A DNA stretch of 23,560 nucleotides from JAXMBX01 sp046349635 (GTDB lineage: Bacteria > Planctomycetota > Planctomycetia > Planctomycetales > Planctomycetaceae). The notes under the pieces were generated by a model. It saw only the letters and a list, made by a program, of their open reading frames with translations. It had not been told where the DNA came from and searched no databases. The position numbers were made by a program, and so were the translations under genes. Each line of letters begins with the position of its first letter. Position 1 is the stretch's first letter. Shown here piece after piece: positions 17,414-23,560 of this stretch. The stretch covers positions 1 through 23,560 of the forward strand of contig JAXMBX010000068.1 of NCBI GenBank assembly GCA_046349635.1, read 5' to 3'.

Positions 17414-17469
17414 GGTTGGCCACGGCGGAATCGAACGTCCAACAGTCGTCGTAATCGCAACATCCCTGT

Positions 17470-17527
17470 GCACAGGTTGGCTGTACTCAGCTCTACCTGT
17501 GTGCCGCCAGGCACAGGAACCACAACC
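17470..17527. repeat. REP-like palindrome flanking the RAYT remnant, copy 1
   Basis: GCACAGGTTGGCTG and CAGCtctACCTGTGTGCC form a stem around TACT, followed by a TGTGCC/GGCACA hairpin (loop GCCA) and AGGAACCACAACC. It ends two bases before the RAYT stop codon and matches the copy at 18145-18200 in the same orientation. Confidence 0.85.
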
Positions 17528-17528
17528 C

Positions 17529-18022
17529 TCAGTTCACGCTCTCAATCCGAACACCTACCGATTGCCCGGATTCATACCACCGCCGGAAGACCATTCCCAT
17601 TCAACTGCACGCGAAACCACAACCTCGCACGCACCGGATTCAGGTGAATGTACTCCAACTTCTGCTCCAGAACAGATTCGCTATAACCAAAGGCGTATAC
17701 CGGTTGCCAAAAACCGTCCTGCTCCGATGCGATGCAATCAGACGTTCTTCCACAAACCATTTCCGCAGTTGAATGCTGACCGCCGTTTCCATTCCTGCAT
17801 AAACCGACTCAATTTCTCCTCGAATCGGAAACCAGACCAGAGCATACGGCGGTCCCATCGACAAATCCGATGCACTTTGCATGCGCTTCTAACTCCTCAT
17901 TCAACACATCGAGCAAAATCTTTCGCCTGATCGCAATTCAGCATCCTTCGTCGCCCCTCCACTCCAAAAGTCACGAAGTGAATGTAGAGATGTTCGTCAT
18001 AAATGCGACGAGGGTGTTTCAT
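17529..18022 (-). pseudogene. REP-associated tyrosine transposase (RAYT, IS200-like Y1 family), decayed
   Basis: The remnant is readable only by switching among all three frames. The N-terminus MKHPRRIYDEHLYIHFVTFG followed by RRRMLNCDQAK is typical of planctomycete RAYTs. It continues as KILLDVLNEELEAHAKCIGF, LSRFMQEWKRRSAF, FWQPVYAFGYSESVLEQKLE, YIHLNPVRARL (the segment carrying the presumed catalytic tyrosine) and RWYESGQSVG to a stop at 17529. At least four or five frame changes are needed, for example near 17923. The HUH motif, normally MPxHVHALVWFP, reads MGPPYALVWFP in its best frame, so both catalytic His appear lost whichever frame is used. This is a real inactivation rather than a simple sequence error. 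RAYTs are thought to move REP palindromes. The gene sits between two copies of the same palindrome, one abutting its stop. Confidence 0.85.
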
Positions 18023-18078
18023 GGTTCTGGAGGCTTCTTCTCCATCAGCCTGCAAGCCTTGGTGTTCCTGTGCTAGCG

Positions 18079-18113
18079 CACCCCGGTAGCCAGAGTACCG
18101 GCAACCGGGGCTA
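18079..18113. repeat. Nested palindrome upstream of the RAYT remnant
   Basis: CACCCCGGT and ACCGGGG are outer arms. CCGGTA and TACCGG form an alternative inner pairing around GCCAGAG. It lies between the RAYT start and REP copy 2. Confidence 0.5.
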
Positions 18114-18144
18114 CACTTTATTCGTTACCAACTCGATTTGTGTA

Positions 18145-18200
18145 GCACAGGTTGGCTGTACTCAGCCTACCTGTGTGCCGTCAGGCACAGGAACCACGAC
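18145..18200. repeat. REP-like palindrome flanking the RAYT remnant, copy 2
   Basis: CACAGGTTGGCTG and CAGCCTACCTGTG form a 13-bp stem with one mismatch around TACT. It is followed by TGTGCC/GGCACA with a GTCA loop, then AGGAACCACGACC. It is in direct orientation to copy 1 and starts 17 bases beyond the end of the DUF1501 gene. Confidence 0.87.
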
Positions 18201-18217
18201 CAACACGATCGAGGGCA

Positions 18218-19623
18218 TCACACCAACTCCCCGATCGCCTCCGCCCCCTGCAGCAACGGAATCGGCCGCCCCGAAAAATCCAGAAAATCCTGGTGCGTGT
18301 TGATCCCCAGGTGGCGATAGATCGTCGCCAGCACTTCCTGAGGCGTCACCGGTCGATCCTGCGGATGCTCCGCTTTGGAATTCGTCGACCCGATCACCTG
18401 CCCCATCTTCTAACCCACCCCGACAGCAGAATCGACGCGCTACAGGCCAGTGGTTCCGCCCCGTAACCCTTATCGAAATACACCCGTGGCGTCCGCCCGA
18501 ATTCTCCCATGCACACCAGCAGCACCTTCTTATCCAGCTCCGCGTGCATACAGATCTTCAATCAACGTCCCGATCGCCGGGCCCATGAACCTCATGCGAT
18601 ACATCATCGCGTCTTTCAAATCCCACTTGTAACTGCGAAATCGCATGGTCATCCTGAACCGAAGTACTGATAGTTCGACAGCCCGAGCCATCGCATCCAT
18701 CGTGATGACTCCCACCCCCGCCTCTGCCAGCCGTCGCGCCAGCAGGCACGATTGTCCCCACAAATGCCGCCCGTACCGATCCCGCAGCTTGTCGTTCTCT
18801 TTGGAAAGGTCAAACGCCTCCGCCACCTTCGCACTTGTCAGAATCCGGAACGCATGGTCCTGGAACTGGTCCGTCCCCTGCAGCCCACCCCGCAGATCGA
18901 CATCCCGCCGATACCGGTCGAACTGCTGCAACAGTCCCCGCCGATCCCCCAGCCGCGTCCCGTTCATCCCTGCGGCGATCTCCAGATTCGGAGGCTTGAA
19001 TTTCTCCACCGACGGATCGCCCGTTGCATACGCCGCGTGGCTCGCCCCCAGATACACCGGCCGCGTCATGAACGGCTGCCGCGGAATCCCCACGTAATGC
19101 GGCAGCCCGTCCTCTCGCGCCCTGACAATCGGCTGGCGATGACGTCCGGGGAAGTCCGGGATGTTCGGGGGCAGCGGAGAGGTAAACATCAGCGCGTCGA
19201 CGTCGGATCGGCCCGCTCGGCGTCTCCCGTCAGCATCTCGATCGACCCGTCATTGTGCGTATCCATCAAGTGATGCACCGACCGGATCACCGAAAACTTG
19301 TCCGCCAGCGCGCCATCCGGGGGAAGATCTCACAGATCTCCAATCCTGGGCACCGCCGTCTGAATCGGATTCAAAGGCCCCGGTATTCGACGCGCGAGCG
19401 GCTTCGGGTCCCACGTCTCCAGTTGGCTCGGCCCACCCCACATCCAGAACAGAACTGTTCGATGCGTGTCCGGCCCCTTCCCTGCCCGGAGCAGATCCGG
19501 CAGGGACAGTCCTTCAATGCGAGCGCGTCCCCGCCCGTAGCAGTCCTGCCGCCGACGACCGAAACAGGGAACTGTCATCCTGGGCCCTTCCCCTTCACCA
19601 TCATACCTCAACGACCACGACAT
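18218..19623 (-). pseudogene. DUF1501 protein, frame broken at many places
   Basis: DUF1501 proteins are planctomycete-enriched secreted members of the alkaline-phosphatase/sulfatase-like superfamily, usually with a Tat-type N-terminus. Recoverable pieces in order: CYGRGRARIEGLSLPDLLRA after an arginine cluster, TVLFWMWGGPSQLETWDPKP, GPLNPIQTAVPG, ADKFSVIRSVHHLMDTHNDG, PLPPNIPDFPGRHRQP, LPHYVGIPRQPFMTRPVYLG, LLARRLAEAGVGVITMDAMA, KWDLKDAMMYRMRFMGPAIG, TLIEDLYARG, KKVLLVCMGEFGRTPRV, GRNHWP and GQVIGSTNSKAEHPQDRPVT, to a stop at 18218. Roughly ten 1-2 base frame changes are needed in 1.4 kb, clustered around 19320-19390, 19180-19260, 18640-18690 and 18400-18550. Motifs survive in alternate frames, so the breaks are either very recent or sequence errors. 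The cytochrome (DUF1549/DUF1553) gene that often accompanies the family is not upstream. Confidence 0.85.
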
Positions 19624-19706
19624 CAGATCAATTGCCTGATTTCATTCCATCCCACCAACGTTCCTACCATCACATGGAAAGTCTCTGCTGCTTGGCAGCT
19701 GACTCT

Positions 19707-19760
19707 GGGTGCCATGCCCGCATCTCGAAAGCGGGGCGGGCATGCGTGTTTGACTCTGAA
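19707..19760. repeat. Planctomycete intergenic repeat 'GGGTGCCATGCCCGC', copy 4
   Basis: The cleanest copy: CATGCCCGC and GCGGGCATG are perfect 9-base arms around an ATCTCGAAAGCGGG loop, followed by CGTGTTTGACTCTGA. It matches 3976-4056, 7051-7098 and 13522-13585. Confidence 0.78.
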
Positions 19761-20154
19761 TGCATGTCTCTGCTCCTACCAACACCCGCAACACTTTTAT
19801 TTCAAACCCCCCTCACAAGCCCTCCCACCCTGACGGCGGCGGCGCCCCGCGAAAAACGTCGCCGGAATCGGTTGCAGGCCGGGGCGACTTCGATAATCTG
19901 AGTCCAGTCCGGGATTTGCAGCCGAACGCCGCTCGCGGTTGAGGCCCGTCCCGGACAGTCGGTACCACAGTCCGTCGCGGGTGTAGCTCGCGGTAGAGCA
20001 CCACGTTGCCATCAGGTTGTCGGCCTGATCCCCATCGCCCCGTTTTTTTCATTGATCGTGGTAAGTTTCAGCCCCGGGAACGGTCCCGGGTAACGTGATC
20101 GAAAGGCGACCATCGCCGCCACCGACCCCGGGACAGTTGTCCAGGAGGCCCCGC

Positions 20155-20217
20155 CCGGGCAAGAATTTGTCCGGGCAACAATTCGACCGGGCAATAATTC
20201 GACCCGGAAGAATTCCT
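20155..20217. repeat. Tandem array of 16-bp units upstream of tig
   Basis: Three consecutive 16-base units share CCGGGCAA-N-AATT: CCGGGCAAGAATTTGT (20155-20170), CCGGGCAACAATTCGA (20171-20186) and CCGGGCAATAATTCGA (20187-20202). A degenerate fourth (CCCGGAAGAATTCCT) follows. The constant parts alternate with variable bases, so binding sites for a protein are possible as well as a simple tandem duplication. It is 90-150 bases before the tig start codon. Confidence 0.85.
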
Positions 20218-20241
20218 CGGGACTTTTCCCGGTTCAAGAAG

Positions 20242-20271
20242 ACCGCTAAATACAGAACCGCTAAATACAGA
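20242..20271. repeat. Exact 15-bp direct duplication before tig
   Basis: ACCGCTAAATACAGA occurs twice back to back, 33 bases before the tig start codon. TAAATACAG is the most AT-rich stretch nearby and contains TAAATA/TAAATAC -10-like sequences, so the duplication may have doubled a promoter element. Confidence 0.85.
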
Positions 20272-20304
20272 GTAGTGCCGGTCACAGAAGAGAAGCGAGC
20301 GTCC

Positions 20305-21753
20305 ATGAACTCAGCCGCCAATGACATTCCCGCCGCCGAAGGTCCCGCCAAGATGAACCTCACGGTGGACATTCAATCCGCCGGCCCCTGCCGCAAGCAC
20401 GTCAAGGTCAAGGTTCCCCAGGCCGACATCGAACGCTTCCGCAACGAAGCGGTCAAGGAACTCGTCTTCAACGCCGTCGTACCCGGCTTCCGCGCCGGCC
20501 ACGTACCCCGCAAGCTCGTCGAACGCCGCTTTAAGAAGGAAGTCGGCGATCAGGTCAAGCAGCGCGTCCTGGTCGACAGCCTCGAACAGCTCTCCGAAGA
20601 CCACAAGCTCGACGCCATCAATGAACCCGATTTGCAGGTCGCCGACCTCGCCATCCCGGATCAGGGTGATTTCGAATACGAATTCGACGTCGAAGTCCGC
20701 CCCGAATTCGACCTCCCCAACTCCTCCGGCTTCGAAATCGAACGCCCCACCCGTACCGTCTCCGATGCGGACGTCGAAAGCTACATGCAGCGGTTCCTCT
20801 CCCAGTTCGGAGAACTGATCCCGACCGAGGAACCCGCCAAGGCCGGTGATGCCATCTCCGTCAATATCGTCTGCAAGCACAACGGCGAATCGATCAGCCA
20901 CACCAGCGGTCAGACCATCCGCATTCGCCCCGTCCTCCGCTTCCAGGACGCCGAAATCGCCGACTTCGACAAGCTTATGACTGGCGTCAAGGCAGGCGAC
21001 CGCAAGACCGCCGAAGCCACCATCTCCATCGAATCCCCCCGCATTGAACTCCGCGGCGAAAAGGTCCAGATCGAGTTCGAAGTCACCGATGTCGAAGCTC
21101 AGAAGCTCCCGGACATCACCCCCGAATTCCTCACCAGCCTGGGAGTCGGCACCGAGCAGGAATTCCGCGACGAAATCCGCAAGGTCCTCGAACGCCAGGT
21201 CACCTTCGAGCAACGCCAGCGCGCCCGCTCACAGGTCCTGGAAAAAATCACCGAGTCCGCCAACTGGGATCTTCCGGAATCCCTCGTCCGTCGGCAGGTC
21301 GAAAACGCCCTCCGCCGCGAAATCCTGGAAATGCAGCAGGCCGGTTTCACCGACGCCCAGATTCGCGTCCGCGAAAACGAAATCAAGCAGAAGTCGATTT
21401 CCACCACCCGCCAGGCCCTGAAGGAACACTTCGTCCTCGACCGCATTGCCCAGGCCGAGAAGATCGAAGTCTCCCCCATGGAAATCGAAACCGAAATCCA
21501 CCTCATGGCCATGCAGCGTGGCGAAAGCCCCCGTAAGGTCCGCGCCCGCCTCGAAAAGCAGGGGATGATCGAGAACCTCGAAGCCCAGATCCTGGAGCGC
21601 AAGGCCATCGACATCGTCCTCGAAAAGGCCAAGTACAAGGACGTCGACCTGCCGCTCGTGGACACCGACCGCGTCGAAGCGATCTCTCACGCCGTCAGTG
21701 GCGAAGATCCCTCCGCCGCTCCCGCCACCCCGGCTGCCACCGCATCGGCATAA
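20305..21753 (+). CDS. tig: Trigger factor (ribosome-associated chaperone and peptidyl-prolyl isomerase)
   Basis: It binds nascent chains at the ribosome exit tunnel. It has 482 residues from the ATG at 20305, preceded by a purine-rich GAAGAGAAGCGAG. An ATG at 20353 (MNLTVDIQSAGPCRK) is an alternative that would remove a 16-residue extension. The open frame continues upstream to 20095 but covers tandem repeats, so it is not coding there. The ribosome-docking signature GFRAGHVP is at residues 61-68 (canonical FRxGxxP). The FKBP-like PPIase domain follows, about residues 190-285, starting near EEPAKAGDAISVNIVCKHNG. The helical C-terminal chaperone arms are about 290-470 (TPEFLTSLGVGTEQEFRDEI; DLPESLVRRQVENALRREIL). 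An A/P-rich tail ends the protein. It is upstream of two clpP genes, the common tig-clpP arrangement. Confidence 0.95.
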   Translation: MNSAANDIPAAEGPAKMNLTVDIQSAGPCRKHVKVKVPQADIERFRNEAVKELVFNAVVPGFRAGHVPRKLVERRFKKEVGDQVKQRVLVDSLEQLSEDHKLDAINEPDLQVADLAIPDQGDFEYEFDVEVRPEFDLPNSSGFEIERPTRTVSDADVESYMQRFLSQFGELIPTEEPAKAGDAISVNIVCKHNGESISHTSGQTIRIRPVLRFQDAEIADFDKLMTGVKAGDRKTAEATISIESPRIELRGEKVQIEFEVTDVEAQKLPDITPEFLTSLGVGTEQEFRDEIRKVLERQVTFEQRQRARSQVLEKITESANWDLPESLVRRQVENALRREILEMQQAGFTDAQIRVRENEIKQKSISTTRQALKEHFVLDRIAQAEKIEVSPMEIETEIHLMAMQRGESPRKVRARLEKQGMIENLEAQILERKAIDIVLEKAKYKDVDLPLVDTDRVEAISHAVSGEDPSAAPATPAATASA

Positions 21754-21844
21754 TCTGCCGGTTCGCGCTCAATCGGACACAGTTTTGGATGGATTCTTGC
21801 TCCGATCACCTGTCGGACGCGGGGCGAAAATTTGGAGACCGGGA

Positions 21845-21850
21845 TATAAT
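21845..21850 (+). promoter_or_regulatory. Consensus -10 element (TATAAT) before clpP1
   Basis: A perfect TATAAT lies 84 bases before the clpP1 start, in the 180-base gap after tig. The -35 position 17 bases upstream (GGGCGA) is not a match, so the promoter would need an activator or another sigma factor. It suggests clpP1 can be transcribed apart from tig. Confidence 0.45.
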
Positions 21851-21860
21851 GCTGTCAGGG

Positions 21861-21888
21861 AAGGAGAGGACCGGACGGTCCCCTCCTT
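21861..21888 (+). promoter_or_regulatory. Leader hairpin between the clpP1 -10 element and start codon
   Basis: AAGGAGAGGACC (21861-21872) pairs with GGTCCCCTCCTT (21877-21888) around GGAC, 12 bp with one A-C mismatch. There is no T-run, so it is not an intrinsic terminator. It begins about 11 bases after TATAAT, so it would sit at the very 5' end of the transcript, where such hairpins can stabilise mRNA. Confidence 0.45.
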
Positions 21889-21933
21889 CTGCGATAGACC
21901 ACGCTTGTTCCGCACTGCAGTTAAGGAGAATGC

Positions 21934-22560
21934 ATGTTCGATCCTCTCTCCCAAATCGGCTTTCCCCGCAACCAGCGCGGCCGGGATTACACCCGCCAGC
22001 GCACCATGGGGATTGGCGACCTTCTGCTTGAGAACCGGATCATCTTCCTCGATGGCCCCATTCACGACGGCAGCGCAAACGCCACCGTCATGAAACTCTT
22101 GTTCCTCCAGTCGGAAAACCGCCATCAGGACGTCCACCTGTACGTCAACTCCCCGGGCGGTTCCGTCACCGCCACAATGGCGATCTATGACACCATGCAG
22201 TTCCTCGAATGCAACGTCGCCACCTACTGCATCGGCCTCGCGGCCAGCGGCGGTGCGATCGTCCTCGCCGGCGGAACCAAGGGGAAACGCTTCGCACTTC
22301 CCCATGCCAAAGTCATGATCCACCAGCCCTACGGCCAGGTCGGCGGACAGGTCTCGGATATCGAAATCCAGGCCAAGGACATCCTCGACACCCGCGAACA
22401 ACTCAACAAGATCCTGGCTAAGCACACCGGCCAGCCGATCGAAGTCATCGCCCGGGACACCGATCGCGACCGCTTCCTCACCGCCCACCAGGCGAAGGAA
22501 TACGGACTCGTCGATGAGGTCCTCTTGAAGCCGGAAAAGGCCGACACCACCACGAAGTGA
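21934..22560 (+). CDS. clpP: ATP-dependent Clp protease proteolytic subunit, paralogue 1
   Basis: Serine peptidase that forms the barrel-shaped ClpP chamber fed by a Clp ATPase. It has 208 residues. AAGGAG sits five bases before the ATG. The catalytic triad is Ser105 (GLAASGGAIV), His130 (VMIHQPYG) and Asp179 (RDTDRDRF). The nucleophile context is AASGG rather than the usual AASMG. The N-terminal loop (MFDPLSQIGFPRNQRGRDYT) differs from typical ClpP, which could alter chamber gating or ATPase docking. VNSPGGSVTATMAIYDTM is the conserved handle-proximal strand. The second clpP gene follows 63 bases downstream. Planctomycetes often have several ClpPs; whether the two form mixed rings cannot be seen from sequence. 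Confidence 0.95.
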   Translation: MFDPLSQIGFPRNQRGRDYTRQRTMGIGDLLLENRIIFLDGPIHDGSANATVMKLLFLQSENRHQDVHLYVNSPGGSVTATMAIYDTMQFLECNVATYCIGLAASGGAIVLAGGTKGKRFALPHAKVMIHQPYGQVGGQVSDIEIQAKDILDTREQLNKILAKHTGQPIEVIARDTDRDRFLTAHQAKEYGLVDEVLLKPEKADTTTK

Positions 22561-22623
22561 TTCTCTGATTCGACGGCGCGGGTAACGAACTACCAATATC
22601 ACCGATTTTCAGCGGGAGCAATT

Positions 22624-23229
22624 ATGTCGGTGCTCATCCCTTATGTGATTGAAAAAAGTGGCCGCGAAGAGCGCGCCATGGATATCTACAGCCGACTCCT
22701 CAAGGACCGCATCGTGTTCCTGGGGACGCAGGTCAATGACGTCGTTTCCAACAACATCGTCGCCCAATTGTTATTTTTACAATTCGACGATCCCAAGGCC
22801 GACATCCACCTCTATATCAACTCCCCCGGGGGGTCCATTACCGCCGGCATGGCCATCTACGACACCATGCAGTACATCTCCTGCGACGTCGCCACCTACT
22901 GCATCGGACAGGCCGCCAGCATGGGCTCCCTCCTCCTGACTGCCGGCGCCCCCGGGAAACGTAACGCCTTGCCCAACAGCAGGATCATGATCCACCAGCC
23001 CCTCGCCGGAATGGAAGGAACCGCCGTCGAACTCGAGATCCACGCCAAGGAAGTCATCCGCATCAAGCAGCGGATGAACGAGATCCTCATGAAGCACACC
23101 GGCCAGACCCTCTCCAAGCTCGAAGCGGACACGGATCGGGACAACTTTATGTCCGCCGAAGAGGCCAAATCCTACGGTCTCATCGATAATGTGCTGGAAC
23201 ATCTTCCCATACAATCGATTCAGCAATAG
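22624..23229 (+). CDS. clpP: ATP-dependent Clp protease proteolytic subunit, paralogue 2
   Basis: A 201-residue ClpP closer to the canonical type than its upstream neighbour. Its opening, SVLIPYVIEKSGREERAMDI, fits the standard IPxVIExxxRGERxxDI start. The triad is Ser99 (GQAASMGSLL), His124 (IMIHQPLAG) and Asp173 (ADTDRDNF). GGGAG lies five bases before the start. The canonical N-terminus and AASMG context suggest this is the housekeeping subunit that docks a ClpX or ClpA/C-type ATPase. None is encoded in the window; the next gene is a lipoprotein. The 63-base gap from clpP1 has no terminator, so the two are probably co-transcribed. Confidence 0.96.
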   Translation: MSVLIPYVIEKSGREERAMDIYSRLLKDRIVFLGTQVNDVVSNNIVAQLLFLQFDDPKADIHLYINSPGGSITAGMAIYDTMQYISCDVATYCIGQAASMGSLLLTAGAPGKRNALPNSRIMIHQPLAGMEGTAVELEIHAKEVIRIKQRMNEILMKHTGQTLSKLEADTDRDNFMSAEEAKSYGLIDNVLEHLPIQSIQQ

Positions 23230-23245
23230 AATGCAGCCGCGCAAC

Positions 23246-23267
23246 CCGGGGGAGCGGATTCCCCCGG
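23246..23267 (+). terminator. Stem-loop after the clpP genes (possible weak terminator)
   Basis: CCGGGGGA (23246-23253) and TCCCCCGG (23260-23267) form a perfect 8-bp GC-rich stem around GCGGAT, 17 bases after the clpP2 stop. The following bases (CCGACTTGTG) are not T-rich. It may act only as a 3' stabiliser or as a Rho-assisted stop. Confidence 0.45.
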
Positions 23268-23305
23268 CCGACTTGTGAAACACTCCGTCGGCGGACGTTT
23301 GAACC

Positions 23306-23560
23306 ATGGCTCACCAACTGACAAGGATGTCGGTGTTGCTGGCGCTCTTTGCCTGCCTGGGCTGTGCTACGCGCGGAAATCTTGCTCTTCTTGAAAGCCA
23401 GCTTCGACAGCAGGAAGACCACGTCCACCAACTCAACGGCGAGTTGAAACAGACGCGCGAACAACTCCAGGTCGCGCGCACCGAATCCGAAAAACTCCGC
23501 GGCCAACTCGTCCAGCAGGCGGGGGGCAAACTCCTCCCCGAACAGTCCGACGTCATCTTC
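23306..23560 (+). CDS. Coiled-coil lipoprotein, 3' end outside the window
   Basis: An ATG at 23306 opens a frame that remains open to the window end (85 residues seen). The start reads MAHQLTRMSVLLALFACLGC: basic residues, a hydrophobic core and a lipobox-like CLGC with acceptor Cys20 (Cys at -3 instead of the usual Leu is unusual). Residues 26-70 (LALLESQLRQQEDHVHQLNG, ELKQTREQLQVARTESEKLR) are a heptad-rich coiled coil. The ATG at residue 8 is an alternative start. Function is unknown. The gene follows clpP2 by about 75 bases with a stem-loop between, so it is probably a separate transcription unit. Confidence 0.7.
   Translation, partial: MAHQLTRMSVLLALFACLGCATRGNLALLESQLRQQEDHVHQLNGELKQTREQLQVARTESEKLRGQLVQQAGGKLLPEQSDVIF

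Larger units (their letters stand above)
19624..20304. other. Spacer between DUF1501 and tig
   Basis: About 680 bases. It holds the GGGTGCCATGCCCGC repeat (19707-19760), an unassigned GC-rich stretch (about 19813-20052), a CCCGGG...CCCGGG inverted repeat (20074-20091), a 16-bp tandem repeat (20155-20217) and an exact 15-bp duplication (20242-20271). On the minus strand at 19960-20020 one frame reads RQPDGNVVLYR, which fits the QxDxNxVxY sugar-binding pattern of B-lectin domains. No full domain or intact gene surrounds it, so I do not call one. Confidence 0.45.

Noticed and set aside
17335..18217. Intact IS200/IS605 element
   Set aside because: There is no TnpB and no typical IS end structure. 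The transposase matches the RAYT branch and has lost its catalytic histidines.
20095..20304. Upstream in-frame extension of tig
   Set aside because: The extension translates the 16-bp and 15-bp tandem repeats and has no trigger-factor similarity. The ATG at 20305 or 20353 fits the family better.

Overview
The window looks like chromosomal DNA from a planctomycete of the class Planctomycetia. It is GC-rich and strongly codon-biased. It carries families typical of that group: a DUF1501 protein, a DUF1570 secreted metallopeptidase-like protein, the family mislabelled 'IRE (iron responsive element)', a thioredoxin-fold DUF255/SPATA20-type protein, a divergent DnaA and paired ClpPs. Its intergenic DNA is a mosaic of short palindromic repeats. 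No rRNA, tRNA or CRISPR array is visible.

Layout. 1-1260: 3' part of the 'IRE'-type gene and a strong terminator. 1354-1944 (-): small PilZ-like hypothetical gene. 1945-2587: repeat-rich spacer. 2588-3965: ahcY with its terminator. 4153-4616: MaoC-like dehydratase. 4953-7043: TPR lipoprotein with a long N/Q/P-rich tail. 7369-15911: a minus-strand block read from high to low coordinates: a DUF255 thioredoxin-fold protein, a FabZ-like dehydratase, trmB, an ECF sigma factor overlapping its zinc-finger anti-sigma factor, an FmdB-type zinc ribbon, a tandem GNAT and dnaA. 16201-17334 (+): DUF1570 protein behind a compact structured leader. 17335-19623: decayed DNA with a REP-associated tyrosine transposase (RAYT) remnant between two copies of a palindromic repeat, then a frame-broken DUF1501 gene. 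20305-23229 (+): tig, clpP1, clpP2, a ribosome-chaperone and protease cluster. A coiled-coil lipoprotein gene runs off the end.

Genes that plausibly work together are few. The sigma and anti-sigma pair is one regulatory unit. tig-clpP-clpP is a protein-quality-control cluster; clpX is not in the window. ahcY is a stand-alone housekeeping gene.

Two things stand out. First, six genes (ahcY, the MaoC-like gene, the DUF255 gene, the anti-sigma gene, DUF1501 and RAYT) are split by 1-2 base indels although the conserved residues persist across frames. For the housekeeping genes this looks more like sequence error than decay. Second, the spacers carry several families of short hairpins. Some share a loop (GCA or GTCA) while their stems change in a compensatory way, and two copies of one palindrome flank the RAYT remnant. 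These are the best candidates for a little-described repeat system here.
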